64,000 nucleotides of DNA from Flavobacteriales bacterium (GTDB lineage: Bacteria; Bacteroidota; Bacteroidia; Flavobacteriales_D; Parvicellaceae): positions 186,001 through 250,000 of the forward strand of contig JAOASC010000026.1 in the NCBI GenBank assembly GCA_025210295.1. Direction: 5' to 3'. A program made the translations under genes and the position numbers. Positions 17,258 through 25,900 of this stretch are shown one piece after another; positions within the stretch are counted from its first letter, which is position 1; every line of letters starts with the position of its first letter. The notes under the pieces were generated by a model. The model did no database searches and was not told the DNA's origin. It saw only the letters and a list, made by a program, of their open reading frames with translations.

Positions 17258-17833
17258 ATGAAAAACGAATTAGAAGAATATATAAAGTCTTACTTTGGGG
17301 TGGTTGAAGAAGAAGAAGTATGCGTGATTAGTTCGTTCTTTAAGCTCAAGAAAGTAAATAAAGGTGAGTTTTATTTAAAAGAAGGGCAGTTGTCAAATGC
17401 GTTGAGTTTTGTTCAAGATGGTTTAATGCGTGTATATGTAGATGAAGAAGATCGAGAGGTGACACAGTGGATTTCATCTAAAGGGTATTTCATCACAGAC
17501 TTGTCTAGTTTTATTTTTAGAAGTGGCTCAAGATGGAATATTCAAGCTTTGGTAGATTCAGAAATCTATTCAATAACTGCTGAAGACTATCAAAAGTTGG
17601 GGACGGTGATTCCAAAATGGCATTTATTAGAAAAACTGTTTATAGTAAGGTGTTTTGGGATGATGGAAGATCGTATTTATACTCATCTTTCAATGACTGC
17701 TGAAGAACGTTATCATTTTTTCTTTGAGAAAAATAAAATGCTGTTTAATCAGGTGCCTTTAAAGTATATAGCTTCAATGTTGGGGATGACGCCCGAAACT
17801 TTCAGTCGAATAAGGAAAAAACAGCGTTCTTAA
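17258..17833 (+). CDS. Crp/Fnr-family transcriptional regulator
   Basis: 191 residues. The N-terminal cyclic-nucleotide-binding-type beta-roll spans about 20-120 (VNKGEFYLKEGQLSNALSFV, GLMRVYVDEEDREVTQWI). The C-terminal part includes the helix-turn-helix VPLKYIASMLGMTPETFSRI (about 165-184). The cNMP-contact arginine/serine pair is not obvious, as in many Bacteroidota paralogs, so the ligand is unknown. No Fnr-type cysteines are seen. It is separated from the upstream operon by a terminator and followed at 114 bp by an SRPBCC-protein gene that could be its target. Confidence 0.88.
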   Translation: MKNELEEYIKSYFGVVEEEEVCVISSFFKLKKVNKGEFYLKEGQLSNALSFVQDGLMRVYVDEEDREVTQWISSKGYFITDLSSFIFRSGSRWNIQALVDSEIYSITAEDYQKLGTVIPKWHLLEKLFIVRCFGMMEDRIYTHLSMTAEERYHFFFEKNKMLFNQVPLKYIASMLGMTPETFSRIRKKQRS

Positions 17834-17886
17834 TTCCTTGATAAATGTCAAGTGGGAATAACTTTTAGGATTAGATATTTGTAGAA

Positions 17887-17918
17887 CAATAATAGCAAGG
17901 GGATACCTGCTAATTATT
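17887..17918. repeat. Imperfect inverted repeat after the Crp/Fnr gene
   Basis: CAATAATAGCA (from 17887) is nearly complementary to TGCTAATTATTG (17907-17918), with one bulged base. The hairpin lies between the Crp/Fnr and SRPBCC genes. There is no T-run, so it is either a weak transcript end or a regulatory hairpin. Confidence 0.35.
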
Positions 17919-17947
17919 GCATTTATGTTATCCTAAAATGATCAACT

Positions 17948-18385
17948 ATGGCATTTGAAATTAAAACAGAGATTATTATTAATGCTACTCCTCAAAAAGT
18001 GTGGAGTGTCTTTTCAAATTTTAAAGAATATCCTAATTGGAACCCATTTATTCAAAGATTAACTGGCGATGTAGCTGTGGGGCAAAGAATTGAAGTGCTG
18101 CTTCAAGCACCTGGTTCAAATCCTATGACCTTTCGACCAAAGGTATTGGCATTCCAAAAGAATAAAAAAATGACTTGGTTGGGATACTTGTTTTTTAGAG
18201 GTCTTTTTGATGGAGAGCATCATTTTGAATTAATAGATAATAAAGATGGGGCAACAACTTTTATTCAAAGTGAGAAATTTAAAGGTTTGTTAGTGCCTTT
18301 ATTGAAAAAACAATTGGATTCACAAACCAGAAAAGGTTTTCTTCAAATGAATCAGCAGTTAAAAGAGTTGGTAGAGATAATGTAA
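17948..18385 (+). CDS. SRPBCC (START-like) domain protein
   Basis: 145 residues forming a single SRPBCC/polyketide-cyclase-type ligand-binding fold. It opens with FEIKTEIIINATPQKVWSVF, continues FKEYPNWNPFIQRLTG, and ends with the long C-terminal helix QTRKGFLQMNQQLKELVE. Family members bind hydrophobic ligands in a deep pocket; no catalytic residues can be assigned. No signal peptide, so cytoplasmic. Start at ATG 17948. Confidence 0.82.
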   Translation: MAFEIKTEIIINATPQKVWSVFSNFKEYPNWNPFIQRLTGDVAVGQRIEVLLQAPGSNPMTFRPKVLAFQKNKKMTWLGYLFFRGLFDGEHHFELIDNKDGATTFIQSEKFKGLLVPLLKKQLDSQTRKGFLQMNQQLKELVEIM

Positions 18386-18453
18386 ATTTCATCGAAGACT
18401 TTTTTTATGGGAAGAATTAGCATAACTTTCATGTGGATTAGAAGTTAAAGGTG

Positions 18454-20118
18454 ATGTATCGTATAGGTTTTTCAAAAGTAGCTGTGCTTTATCCTAGGCT
18501 GGAAGTAGGGATGATGGGATATGGAATGTGGGAGAATAGAGTGAAGGGTGAAGAAACAAAGTTGTATGCTCGTGCTATGGCTATTGAATCTGAAGAAGAG
18601 TCCTTAGTCTTTGTTAATGTAGAGATGGCTTTTATTACTCCTGGGATTAGAAGGGAGGTTATGAAATGTTTGGATAAAGCTCAAACAAAGTTGAGGTTAA
18701 AAGAAAGTAGTTTAATGCTAACAGCTCAACATACACATTCAGGGCCAGGAGGATTTTCAGAGTATGCCTATTATTCTTTTACAACACCAGGGTTTAGTAA
18801 AGAAATAAGGGATGCTTTTGTTGAGGCTATCGTCAAGGCGGTTGTAGAGGCGTATAATAAAAAAGAATTGGCGACATTGAGTTATAAAGAAGCTTCTTTT
18901 GGTAGTGATGTAGCTGTAGCTTGGAATAGGTCTTTAAAAGCTTATAATTGTAATTCAGAGAATGTAGAAGAAGAGGTTGACCATTCTCAGGCGTTAGATC
19001 GAAAGATGTATTTAATGCAAGTTAATTCAATGCAAGGAAAAATATTAGGGTCAGTGAATTGGTTTGGGGTACATGCTACAGCTATAGGGAATGACAATGT
19101 AAAAGTATCATCTGATAATAAAGGTTATGCCGCTGATTTGTTAGAGCAAAAATATCCTGGGACAGTGCATATTTTTGCCCAAGGAAAAGCTGGAGATGTT
19201 TCTCCTCACTTTCATGGAGTGGGTGCTGCAAAAAAAAGAGAGGAGGTCAAAAAAACTGGTGATCATTTGTATGCTAGACAGAATGGTGAAAAGCAATTTA
19301 TTCAGGCTCATAAAATCATAGACAAAGATGCTGGTTTCAGGATTGAGGGGCGATTAGATAGTGAGCTTTCTTATGCCGATTACACCAAAATAAAAGTGGA
19401 TAGTGAATTTACTAATGGAGTTGATGGAAAAAGGACATCTGAAGCTTGTTTTGGTATGCCTTTTTTTAAAGGAACTCCTATAGATGGAAAAGGTGCTCCG
19501 TTTATTGCAATGATAGTGTTAAAAGGCTTAAATAAACTTTGGAATAAAAAGAGAGAAAGCTTGAAAGAGAGCCAAGGGAGTAAAGATATTGTTATTAATG
19601 CATCAACTAAAGAGTTGTTGGGACAAGGGAAGATGGACATTTTACCGAGTTTTATAGATGGGGCTATTAAGGAGATGAATAGACAGTCGAGAAATAAGGC
19701 ACTTATTGAACATACATTAGTCCCTGTGGTATTACCTGTTCAAATTTGGATGATAGGAACAGTAGTTATTCTAGGTGTGCCAGGCGAAATCACAACAGTT
19801 GCTGGGAGGCGTTTGGAAAAGCAAATGGAAAGGATGTTGGAAGAGGTAGGAGTTCAGAAAGTAATATTGAGTTCGTATGCTAATTCGTATATGGGTTATA
19901 TCACAACACAAGAAGAGTATGAAGTCCAGTTATATGAAGGAGGTCACACGGTTTTTGGGCAGTGGACTTTGGCAGCGTTTCAAACAAAATTTAAACACTT
20001 GTGTGCTGAATTGATAAAACCCAAAGAGGAGCATAAAATTAATCGAGAGATCAAACCGCCTATATTTTCTGAGGAGGAATTAAGTCGTAGGGCTTATAGC
20101 AGAACTTCCCACTTGTAA
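18454..20118 (+). CDS. Neutral/alkaline ceramidase-like hydrolase without signal peptide
   Basis: 554 residues from ATG 18454 (a GTG lies one codon earlier). The N-terminus RIGFSKVAVLYPRLEVGMMGYGMW matches the neutral ceramidase start, and the zinc-binding AQHTHSGPGGFSEY motif (histidines near residues 93 and 95) follows. A later GVHATAIGNDNVKVSSDNKGYA carries another ligand histidine, and SYANSYMGYITTQEEYEVQLYEGG is the conserved C-terminal region. The enzyme cleaves the amide bond of ceramides. Family members are usually secreted or membrane-attached at about 650 residues; this one has no signal peptide and is short, so it may act on endogenous Bacteroidota ceramides. It is convergent with cysN. 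Confidence 0.85.
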   Translation: MYRIGFSKVAVLYPRLEVGMMGYGMWENRVKGEETKLYARAMAIESEEESLVFVNVEMAFITPGIRREVMKCLDKAQTKLRLKESSLMLTAQHTHSGPGGFSEYAYYSFTTPGFSKEIRDAFVEAIVKAVVEAYNKKELATLSYKEASFGSDVAVAWNRSLKAYNCNSENVEEEVDHSQALDRKMYLMQVNSMQGKILGSVNWFGVHATAIGNDNVKVSSDNKGYAADLLEQKYPGTVHIFAQGKAGDVSPHFHGVGAAKKREEVKKTGDHLYARQNGEKQFIQAHKIIDKDAGFRIEGRLDSELSYADYTKIKVDSEFTNGVDGKRTSEACFGMPFFKGTPIDGKGAPFIAMIVLKGLNKLWNKKRESLKESQGSKDIVINASTKELLGQGKMDILPSFIDGAIKEMNRQSRNKALIEHTLVPVVLPVQIWMIGTVVILGVPGEITTVAGRRLEKQMERMLEEVGVQKVILSSYANSYMGYITTQEEYEVQLYEGGHTVFGQWTLAAFQTKFKHLCAELIKPKEEHKINREIKPPIFSEEELSRRAYSRTSHL

Positions 20119-20141
20119 TACAAGCAGGAAGTTCAAGTGGG
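20103..20141. terminator. Possible shared hairpin between convergent ceramidase and cysN genes
   Basis: AACTTCC (20103-20109) can pair with GGAAGTT (20127-20133), with CTTG/CAAG inside; alternatively CCCACTTG (20108-20115) pairs with CAAGTGGG (20134-20141). The structure spans both stop-codon regions. It lacks a T-run, so termination efficiency is uncertain. Confidence 0.45.
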
Positions 20142-21389
20142 TTATTCAATAATACCTGAAGCTATCGTCATGTTTGTTTGTTCATCTACTAATATAAAGC
20201 ATCCGTTATACTTGATTTCATCGTAGCGATCTAATGGCATAGGAACAGCTGTTTTGATGGTAATGTTACAAATGTCATTCAGTTCAATTGTTCCGTCACC
20301 TTGTTCAAATTGTAATTCATGAATTTCAAGTTTTTGATTAATACTAGAAATTTTACAATACGTTTGCATTGTTCCGTATTTGATGATATACTTTTTGTTT
20401 TGAAAAGGAGTTTCATTTACCCAACAAATTGTAGCGTTAATTTCCTTAGAAAGCTTTGGCTCTTCTCCTGATTTTACCATTAAGTCACCTCTACTTAAGT
20501 CGATTTCGTCCTCTAAGAGAATTGTTCCATATTCTTTGTAGGAAAGAGCTTGTTGCTTTTGATCAAAGACATCAATTTGTCGAACTTTTGATTTTTTTAA
20601 TGATGGAAGTACAGTGATTTCATCGCCTACTGAGATGTTGCCACTCATGACTCTACCAGCAAAACCTCTGTAGTCAGTTATCGTATCAGAATGTGGTCTA
20701 ATAACATATTGTACAGGGAATCTAAATTTGTTTTCAATGCGTTTGTTGAGGTTTACATTTTCTAAAAAGTTAAATACAGTAGGTCCATTGTACCAGTTGA
20801 ACTTATCAGATTCTTTGACGATGTTTTCTCCTTTTAAAGCACAAATTGGAATGAAAGAGATGTTTTGTTTTTCATCATTTCCATTAATACGCTCAGCCAT
20901 CTTTAAGAAATCAGCTTGAATGTTGTTGAATGTTTCTTCTTTATAGTCAACGAGATCCATCTTATTAATACAGACCACTACCTCATTGATCTCCATCATA
21001 GAAGCGATATAGAAATGTCTTTTTGTTTGTTCGATGATGCCATTTCTTGCATCAATAAGAATAATGATTAAGTCAGAGTCAGAAGTCCCTGTGATCATGT
21101 TTCTTGTATATTCTACATGTCCCGGACAGTCGGCAATGATGAATCTTCGTTTGTCTGAAGAAAAGTATTTATAGCTTACATCAATCGTGATTCCTTGCTC
21201 TCTTTCGGCAGTTAATCCGTCTGTTAATAGTGAAAGGTCTAAGTAATCGTTTCCTTTTTTATCGCTAACGCGCTGAATAGCTTCTACTTGATCTTTAGAA
21301 ATAGAATTACTGTCATAAAGTAGCCGTCCAATTAAGGTACTTTTTCCGTCGTCAACACTTCCAGCTGTTGTTAATTTTAATACATCCAT
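20142..21389 (-). CDS. cysN: Sulfate adenylyltransferase GTPase subunit CysN
   Basis: 415 residues. An EF-Tu-like GTPase: P-loop GSVDDGKST (residues 10-18), switch II DCPGHVEYTRNM, and NKMD for base recognition, followed by two beta-barrel domains. It drives formation of APS from sulfate and ATP by CysD through GTP hydrolysis. There is no C-terminal APS-kinase (CysC) domain, consistent with the APS-reducing type of CysH in the same operon. Last gene of DUF2061-cysH-cysD-cysN; 62 bp after cysD. Confidence 0.95.
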   Translation of the reverse strand: MDVLKLTTAGSVDDGKSTLIGRLLYDSNSISKDQVEAIQRVSDKKGNDYLDLSLLTDGLTAEREQGITIDVSYKYFSSDKRRFIIADCPGHVEYTRNMITGTSDSDLIIILIDARNGIIEQTKRHFYIASMMEINEVVVCINKMDLVDYKEETFNNIQADFLKMAERINGNDEKQNISFIPICALKGENIVKESDKFNWYNGPTVFNFLENVNLNKRIENKFRFPVQYVIRPHSDTITDYRGFAGRVMSGNISVGDEITVLPSLKKSKVRQIDVFDQKQQALSYKEYGTILLEDEIDLSRGDLMVKSGEEPKLSKEINATICWVNETPFQNKKYIIKYGTMQTYCKISSINQKLEIHELQFEQGDGTIELNDICNITIKTAVPMPLDRYDEIKYNGCFILVDEQTNMTIASGIIE

Positions 21390-21451
21390 TTTTTAGGTAT
21401 GATAAGTTCTGTTAAATCTTGTTTTTTGTGGGGGTTGTTAGGTGTTGAGGG

Positions 21452-22336
21452 TTAAAAATATCCCGCCTTTTTTCTGTCTTCCATTGCAGCTTCTGATCTT
21501 TTGTCATCTATTCTAGCTCCTCTCTCAGATATTTCTGCAGCTTCAATTTCTTCAATAACTTTGTCGATTGTTGCAGCTTCTGATTGTACAGCAGCAGTAC
21601 AGGTCATGTCTCCAATAGTTCTGAAACGTACCGTCTCTTCAAATACTTCTTCACCATCCATGTTGATGAAGTCAGAGTATGGGAAAAGAATACCGTCTCT
21701 AATAAAACAAGCTCTTTTATGTGAATAGTATATGGATGGAATCTCTATTTCTTCTTGTTTGATATAGTTCCATACGTCTAATTCTGTCCAGTTGCTAATA
21801 GGGAAAACTCTAACATTTTCACCGTGGTTGATTTTTCCATTTAAGAAATGCCATAATTCTGGACGTTGGTTTTTTGAATCCCATTGTCCAAAATCATCTC
21901 TTACCGAAAAAATACGTTCTTTAGCTCTGGCTTTCTCTTCATCTCTTCTAGCACCACCAATGCAGGCATCAAACTTCATTTCTTCAATACCGTCTAGTAG
22001 TGTAACAGTTTGTAGAGCGTTTCTGCTGGCATATTTTCCAGTTTCTTCTACAACTTTGTTTTGGTCGATACTGTCTTGCACGTATTTAACAATAAGATTA
22101 GCGTCCAGTTCTTTCATTAAGCGATCTCTAAATTCTATTGTCTCTGGAAAGTTGTGTCCAGTATCAACATGCATTATCGTGAAAGGGATTTTGTTGGGAT
22201 AAAAAGCTTTTTGAGCTAAACGCATTAATGTGATGGAATCTTTTCCTCCCGAAAACAACAATGCAGGGTTGTTGAATTGGGCAGCAACTTCTCTAAGTAT
22301 AAATATCGCTTCGCTTTCTAGTTCTTTTGGAAACAT
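21452..22336 (-). CDS. cysD: Sulfate adenylyltransferase subunit CysD
   Basis: 294 residues. The ATP-pyrophosphatase PP-loop LLFSGGKDSITLMRL (SGGKDS at about 29-34) and ACIGGARRDEEKARAKERIF are both present. It ends with the typical RGARIDDKRSEAAMEDRKKAGYF tail of CysD. It adenylates sulfate to APS together with CysN. It lies 25 bp downstream of cysH and 62 bp upstream of cysN, all on the minus strand, a single operon. Confidence 0.96.
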   Translation of the reverse strand: MFPKELESEAIFILREVAAQFNNPALLFSGGKDSITLMRLAQKAFYPNKIPFTIMHVDTGHNFPETIEFRDRLMKELDANLIVKYVQDSIDQNKVVEETGKYASRNALQTVTLLDGIEEMKFDACIGGARRDEEKARAKERIFSVRDDFGQWDSKNQRPELWHFLNGKINHGENVRVFPISNWTELDVWNYIKQEEIEIPSIYYSHKRACFIRDGILFPYSDFINMDGEEVFEETVRFRTIGDMTCTAAVQSEAATIDKVIEEIEAAEISERGARIDDKRSEAAMEDRKKAGYF

Positions 22337-22361
22337 TTTTTTAGTTTTTAATGGTTAATTT

Positions 22362-23063
22362 TTAGCGGTGTAGTCCACATTCTTTTTTGGAGGTGTCTTC
22401 CCACCACCATCTTCCGGCTCTGATATCTTCCCCTTCTTTTATAGCTCTTGTACAAGGAGAGCATCCTATGCTTATAAATCCTTTGCTGTGTAATGCGTTT
22501 TGTGGAACATTATGCGCTTTTAAATACTGGTTAACTTCCTCTAGGGACCAATTGATTAGTGGGTTGACTTTAAGCAGGTCAAAGTTTTCATCGTATTGAG
22601 CTTTAGCTAGTGAGTTTCTGTTTTGACTTTGTTGGGCTCTTAAACCAGTAATCCATGCTTGGTTACCACTTAAAGCTCTTCTTAAAGGGGTAACTTTTCT
22701 AATGAAACAGCACTCTTTCCTATTTTCAACAGATTCGTAAAAAGAATAGGCACCTTTTTCTTGGTATAGTTTTTCTACTGCTGAACTTTCTGGGAAATAT
22801 ACCGCAATTTTTGTTTGGTATTTCTCATTGGTTCTTTGCATAACCCTATAAGTGTCTTCAAACATTCTTCCCGTGTCTAGTGTAAAGATTTTGATTGGAA
22901 TGTTGTTGGACAGAATCATGTCGGTAATGACTTGATCCTCTTGTCCAAATGATGTTGAAAATACAGCTAAACCATTGTGCTTTTCAGCAATATATTTTAG
23001 TGTGTCAACAGCAGAAAGGCTTTCTATTTGATTACTTATTTTTTCTATCGTATCTTTATTCAT
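22362..23063 (-). CDS. cysH: Adenylyl-sulfate (APS) reductase, CysH family
   Basis: 233 residues. The four iron-sulfur cysteines of APS-type reductases are present: Cys118-Cys119 (ECCFIRK) and Cys201/Cys204 (GCSPC). The catalytic cysteine is at 229 in the C-terminal ECGLHR. PAPS-type enzymes lack the first three pairs, so this enzyme should reduce APS directly to sulfite with thioredoxin. This agrees with the absence of an APS kinase in the operon. Its start overlaps the end of the upstream DUF2061 gene by 8 bases, indicating translational coupling. Confidence 0.95.
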   Translation of the reverse strand: MNKDTIEKISNQIESLSAVDTLKYIAEKHNGLAVFSTSFGQEDQVITDMILSNNIPIKIFTLDTGRMFEDTYRVMQRTNEKYQTKIAVYFPESSAVEKLYQEKGAYSFYESVENRKECCFIRKVTPLRRALSGNQAWITGLRAQQSQNRNSLAKAQYDENFDLLKVNPLINWSLEEVNQYLKAHNVPQNALHSKGFISIGCSPCTRAIKEGEDIRAGRWWWEDTSKKECGLHR

Positions 23064-23316
23064 GTTCTTTGGGTTTTAGTATTCCCCATTTAATGTTTAT
23101 CCAAAGTCTTTCATGGAAAAAGTATAAGGTCATTTTAATAATACTTTCAAGAATGGCTATTCCTGTTGCTTTTTCTACAGCTTGGGGGTCGTCCCCAAAG
23201 AAGATAATGGCAAGTATAAATGTGGTTCCAGAAGCGATGACACGCCATGAAATTGCTTTAGCTACTGATCTCCATGCTTTTTCTGTTTTCCACTTTGGTT
23301 TTGTTGAGTTTTCCAT
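23056..23316 (-). CDS. DUF2061 membrane protein, first gene of the sulfate operon
   Basis: 86 residues from ATG 23316; the frame opens at 23346, but the upstream part overlaps the promoter. The DUF2061 signature KAWRSVAKAISWRVIASGTTF opens the protein. Two membrane segments follow (about residues 25-42 and 52-70), then FFHERLWINIKWG. DUF2061 proteins are two-helix inner-membrane proteins of unknown function, and a gene of this family often leads cys operons in Bacteroidota (from memory). A link to sulfate or sulfite handling is inferred from this location and the 8-base overlap with cysH. Confidence 0.85.
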   Translation of the reverse strand: MENSTKPKWKTEKAWRSVAKAISWRVIASGTTFILAIIFFGDDPQAVEKATGIAILESIIKMTLYFFHERLWINIKWGILKPKEHE

Positions 23317-23330
23317 ACAAAAATAAAAAG

Positions 23331-23356
23331 CAAAAGTATGTAACAAAAGTTACATA
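23331..23356 (-). promoter_or_regulatory. Promoter and palindromic operator of the cys operon
   Basis: On the minus strand TACTTTTG (23338-23331) matches the TAnnTTTG -7 consensus, 15 bases before the DUF2061 ATG. Overlapping its upstream end is the perfect palindrome TATGTAAC-AAAA-GTTACATA (23337-23356). A dimeric regulator bound there would control the promoter; which one is unknown. Confidence 0.65.
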
Positions 23357-23423
23357 AGAAATTTTAGCCTAAAAAATTATGTTAATTAAATGTTTTTTTA
23401 GAAAAAACTAAAGAATAGTTAGG

Positions 23424-24053
23424 CTAATTCATTCTTACATGTACAATTTGTTTGGTTTCGAAGAATTCACCATCAAAATAGTTTGAGATTTTGTGAAGTG
23501 AGGGGTTGTGTTTAAAGTTTACTTCATTCAATTCTTCATGTAGGTCACCTCCTTTGAGGTAGATGATTCCATTGGGTAGATCGTTAAAACTATGCGATTT
23601 AAACTTATTTTTAACCCAAGGAACAAAGCGGTTCATTCGTGTTACTGCTCGACTGATTACAAAATCAAAGTTTCCTTTTACTTTTTCGGCACGTTGGTGA
23701 ACTCCTTCAACATTTGTTAGTTTTAGAGCTTGTGCAACTTCATTCACCACCTTAATTTTTTTTCCAATAGAATCTACCAATAAAAAGTCGGCTTCAGGAA
23801 AAAGTATGGCAAGAGGGATACCAGGAAATCCTCCACCAGTACCAACATCCAGTAATTTAGTGTTGGGTTTAAACTCAATAATTTTAGCTATAGCTAAAGA
23901 ATGAAGAACATGTCGCTCGTAGAAATTGTCAACATCTTTTCTACTGATTACATTGATTTGGGCATTCCAGAAAGAATACAATTCTTCTAGTTGCTTAAAT
24001 TGTTCAAGTTGGAGAGGTGTAAGGTTAGGAAAATGTTTTAATAGTTGTTCCAC
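23424..24053 (-). CDS. rsmG: 16S rRNA (guanine-N7) methyltransferase RsmG
   Basis: 209 residues if started at GTG 24053 (VEQLLKHFPNLTPLQLEQF), the normal RsmG length and N-terminus. The frame is open to an ATG at 24149, but that would overlap the sigma-factor gene by 80 bases and adds sequence not found in the family. SAM motif LLDVGTGGGFPGIPLAI is followed by LLVDSIGKKIKVV and FDFVISRAVTRM. RsmG makes m7G527 in 16S rRNA. Last of three tightly spaced minus-strand genes (GT2-rpoE-rsmG). Confidence 0.93.
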   Translation of the reverse strand: MEQLLKHFPNLTPLQLEQFKQLEELYSFWNAQINVISRKDVDNFYERHVLHSLAIAKIIEFKPNTKLLDVGTGGGFPGIPLAILFPEADFLLVDSIGKKIKVVNEVAQALKLTNVEGVHQRAEKVKGNFDFVISRAVTRMNRFVPWVKNKFKSHSFNDLPNGIIYLKGGDLHEELNEVNFKHNPSLHKISNYFDGEFFETKQIVHVRMN

Positions 24054-24069
24054 AGTCGTTGTGTTAGAG

Positions 24070-24690
24070 TTAAATACGGTCTTTATTGTCTTTAAGAATG
24101 TTGAATAGAAAGTCTCTTGCTCTAAAAAGTTGAGCTTTAACTGTACCAAGTGGTAGATTCAGTTCTGAAGCTATTTCATCATAGCTCATTTCTTTAAAGT
24201 ATCGCAATTCAATAAGGATTTGGTATCTGGGTTTTAAACGACCAACAACTGAGCGCATTAATTGAATTTTTTGGGCTCTGATTGCTTCCTCTTCAGGATT
24301 TCGGTTCTCACTTTTTAATTCAATCATAAAAGCATCCCCATCTTCATTTTCAAGTCTATTGTCAATGGAGAGAACATTTTTTTTCTTCTTTCTTAAAAAG
24401 TCAATACAATTGTTGGTGGCAATTTTGAACAGCCAGGTGCTAAAAGCATAATTAGGGGTGTATTGGTGTAATCGATTAAAGGCTTTACCAAAAGCTTCAA
24501 TTGTTAGGTCTTCAGCATCATCTCTATTATTGACCATTTTTAAAAGCATGAAAAAAATAGAATCTCTATAGCGATCCATTAAATCTGTAAATGCTTTTTG
24601 ATCTTTTTGATTGACAGCTTTTAAGACTAACTCATAGTCGATTCTAGCTTTGTCAGAAAGGTGATCTAAAGATTGGTTTTGCTTTTCCAT
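24070..24690 (-). CDS. ECF-type RNA polymerase sigma factor
   Basis: 206 residues. Region 2 spans about 45-110 (FMLLKMVNNRDDAEDLTIEAFGKAFNRL, then FSTWLFKIATNNCIDFLRKK). A linker with RNPEEEAIRAQ leads to region 4, about 145-195 (LRYFKEMSYDEIASELNLP, LGTVKAQLFRARDFL). Sigma-70 family, RpoE-like. No anti-sigma gene is adjacent; it is encoded 13 bp after a GT2 gene and 16 bp before rsmG, so it is probably expressed as part of a housekeeping operon. Confidence 0.92.
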   Translation of the reverse strand: MEKQNQSLDHLSDKARIDYELVLKAVNQKDQKAFTDLMDRYRDSIFFMLLKMVNNRDDAEDLTIEAFGKAFNRLHQYTPNYAFSTWLFKIATNNCIDFLRKKKKNVLSIDNRLENEDGDAFMIELKSENRNPEEEAIRAQKIQLMRSVVGRLKPRYQILIELRYFKEMSYDEIASELNLPLGTVKAQLFRARDFLFNILKDNKDRI

Positions 24691-24703
24691 CGTTTATGAG
24701 TTG

Positions 24704-25813
24704 TTATAAATGTTTACTTTTTGAAATTAGTGAGGGGGTCAAAAATAAGAAGATTAACTCCAAAAAAGGTGCCATGAAAATTAAATTTTTACTCCCCATA
24801 ATTTTAAAAGGTTGACTAAAGGTAAGCATTTGAATTAGTATTTTAAAACCGACCAGTCCCAAAATATACAAAGGGAAAAAGTTTAATAATGCTAAAATTC
24901 CTGCTGAAACATAGAATAAGCCTATAGATAGCGGAAATAAGGTTAATAAAAATAATTGGAAAGACTTGTACCTGTTCCCCGTTGTGAAATGTCTAGATTT
25001 TTGTTCTTTCCAAGCTTTATAGGTATCTTTTGGAGTGGATAATGTAATCGCTTCCTCATTAAAAATAACCGTCGTGTTTTTTCGGTTTGAAGCTTCATTA
25101 ACAAATAAATCATCGTCTCCTGAAGGAATATGATAATGGCTTTTAAACCCTCTTACCGAATCGTAGAGTTCTTTGGTGTATCCAAGATTTCTTCCAACTC
25201 CCATATAGGGAATTTTCGCTTTTGCAAACGAAAGGTATTGAATTGCTATCATAATGGCATCATACCTGATGAGTTTGTTTAAAAACCCTTTTTGATATTG
25301 ATATGGTCCAGCACCTAATACAAGCATTTTATTATTTGAAAATCCTTGGGCCATGGATAAAATCCAATTTTGTGAAGTAGGAAAACAATCTGCATCTGTA
25401 AAGAGTAATCGATCGTGTTGTGCAGCTTTTATTCCTAAGGTTAAGGCCATCTTTTTTGCGTAGCCATCTTTACCAACATCTGGAATATCAACTGTTCTGA
25501 GGTGTTCGTATTGTTGCTCCAATGCCAATAATACATCTAAACTTTCATCCCATGAACGATCATTAACAACAATTACTTCAAAGTTAGGGTAGTTCTGGTT
25601 GAGAATAAGAGGAAGGTTATTGACTAAATTTTGTTCTTCGTTTCTGGCTGCTATAATAACTGAGATAGGAGGGGTGAAACTAGGAGCGTCCTTTTTTTTG
25701 GATGAAAAACCCAATCGTATAAAAAAGACGAGATAATAAAACATTTGGATGATAAAAGTTGCTCCAAATAATGAAATTAAGATATATTCTGATATGCTAA
25801 AGTTGATGTCCAA
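24704..25813 (-). CDS. Membrane-anchored GT2 glycosyltransferase
   Basis: 369 residues. One N-terminal membrane segment (about 10-32) is followed by a GT-A domain: ISVIIAARNEEQNLVNNLP, VVNDRSWDESL, a DADCFP DxD motif and the GDDDLFVNEA and QKSRHFTTGNRYK (Q/RxxRW-like) acceptor motifs of processive-type GT2 enzymes. Three C-terminal membrane segments (about 275-360) close the protein. This layout is seen in polysaccharide or glycolipid synthases working at the inner membrane. Head gene of the GT2-rpoE-rsmG cluster, divergent from tgt. Confidence 0.88.
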   Translation of the reverse strand: MDINFSISEYILISLFGATFIIQMFYYLVFFIRLGFSSKKKDAPSFTPPISVIIAARNEEQNLVNNLPLILNQNYPNFEVIVVNDRSWDESLDVLLALEQQYEHLRTVDIPDVGKDGYAKKMALTLGIKAAQHDRLLFTDADCFPTSQNWILSMAQGFSNNKMLVLGAGPYQYQKGFLNKLIRYDAIMIAIQYLSFAKAKIPYMGVGRNLGYTKELYDSVRGFKSHYHIPSGDDDLFVNEASNRKNTTVIFNEEAITLSTPKDTYKAWKEQKSRHFTTGNRYKSFQLFLLTLFPLSIGLFYVSAGILALLNFFPLYILGLVGFKILIQMLTFSQPFKIMGSKNLIFMAPFLELIFLFLTPSLISKSKHL

Positions 25814-25866
25814 TGTTAAAATAAGTTTATTCTAAAGAAACAAAAGTACTGTTCTTAAAGATATTA

Positions 25867-25874
25867 TATATTTG
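25867..25874 (+). promoter_or_regulatory. Promoter -7 box of tgt
   Basis: TATATTTG, an exact TAnnTTTG match, 26 bases before the tgt ATG at 25901. The -33 region has no perfect TTG. Confidence 0.7.
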
Positions 25875-25900
25875 CAGTTTGGAACTTTATCCACAACTTT

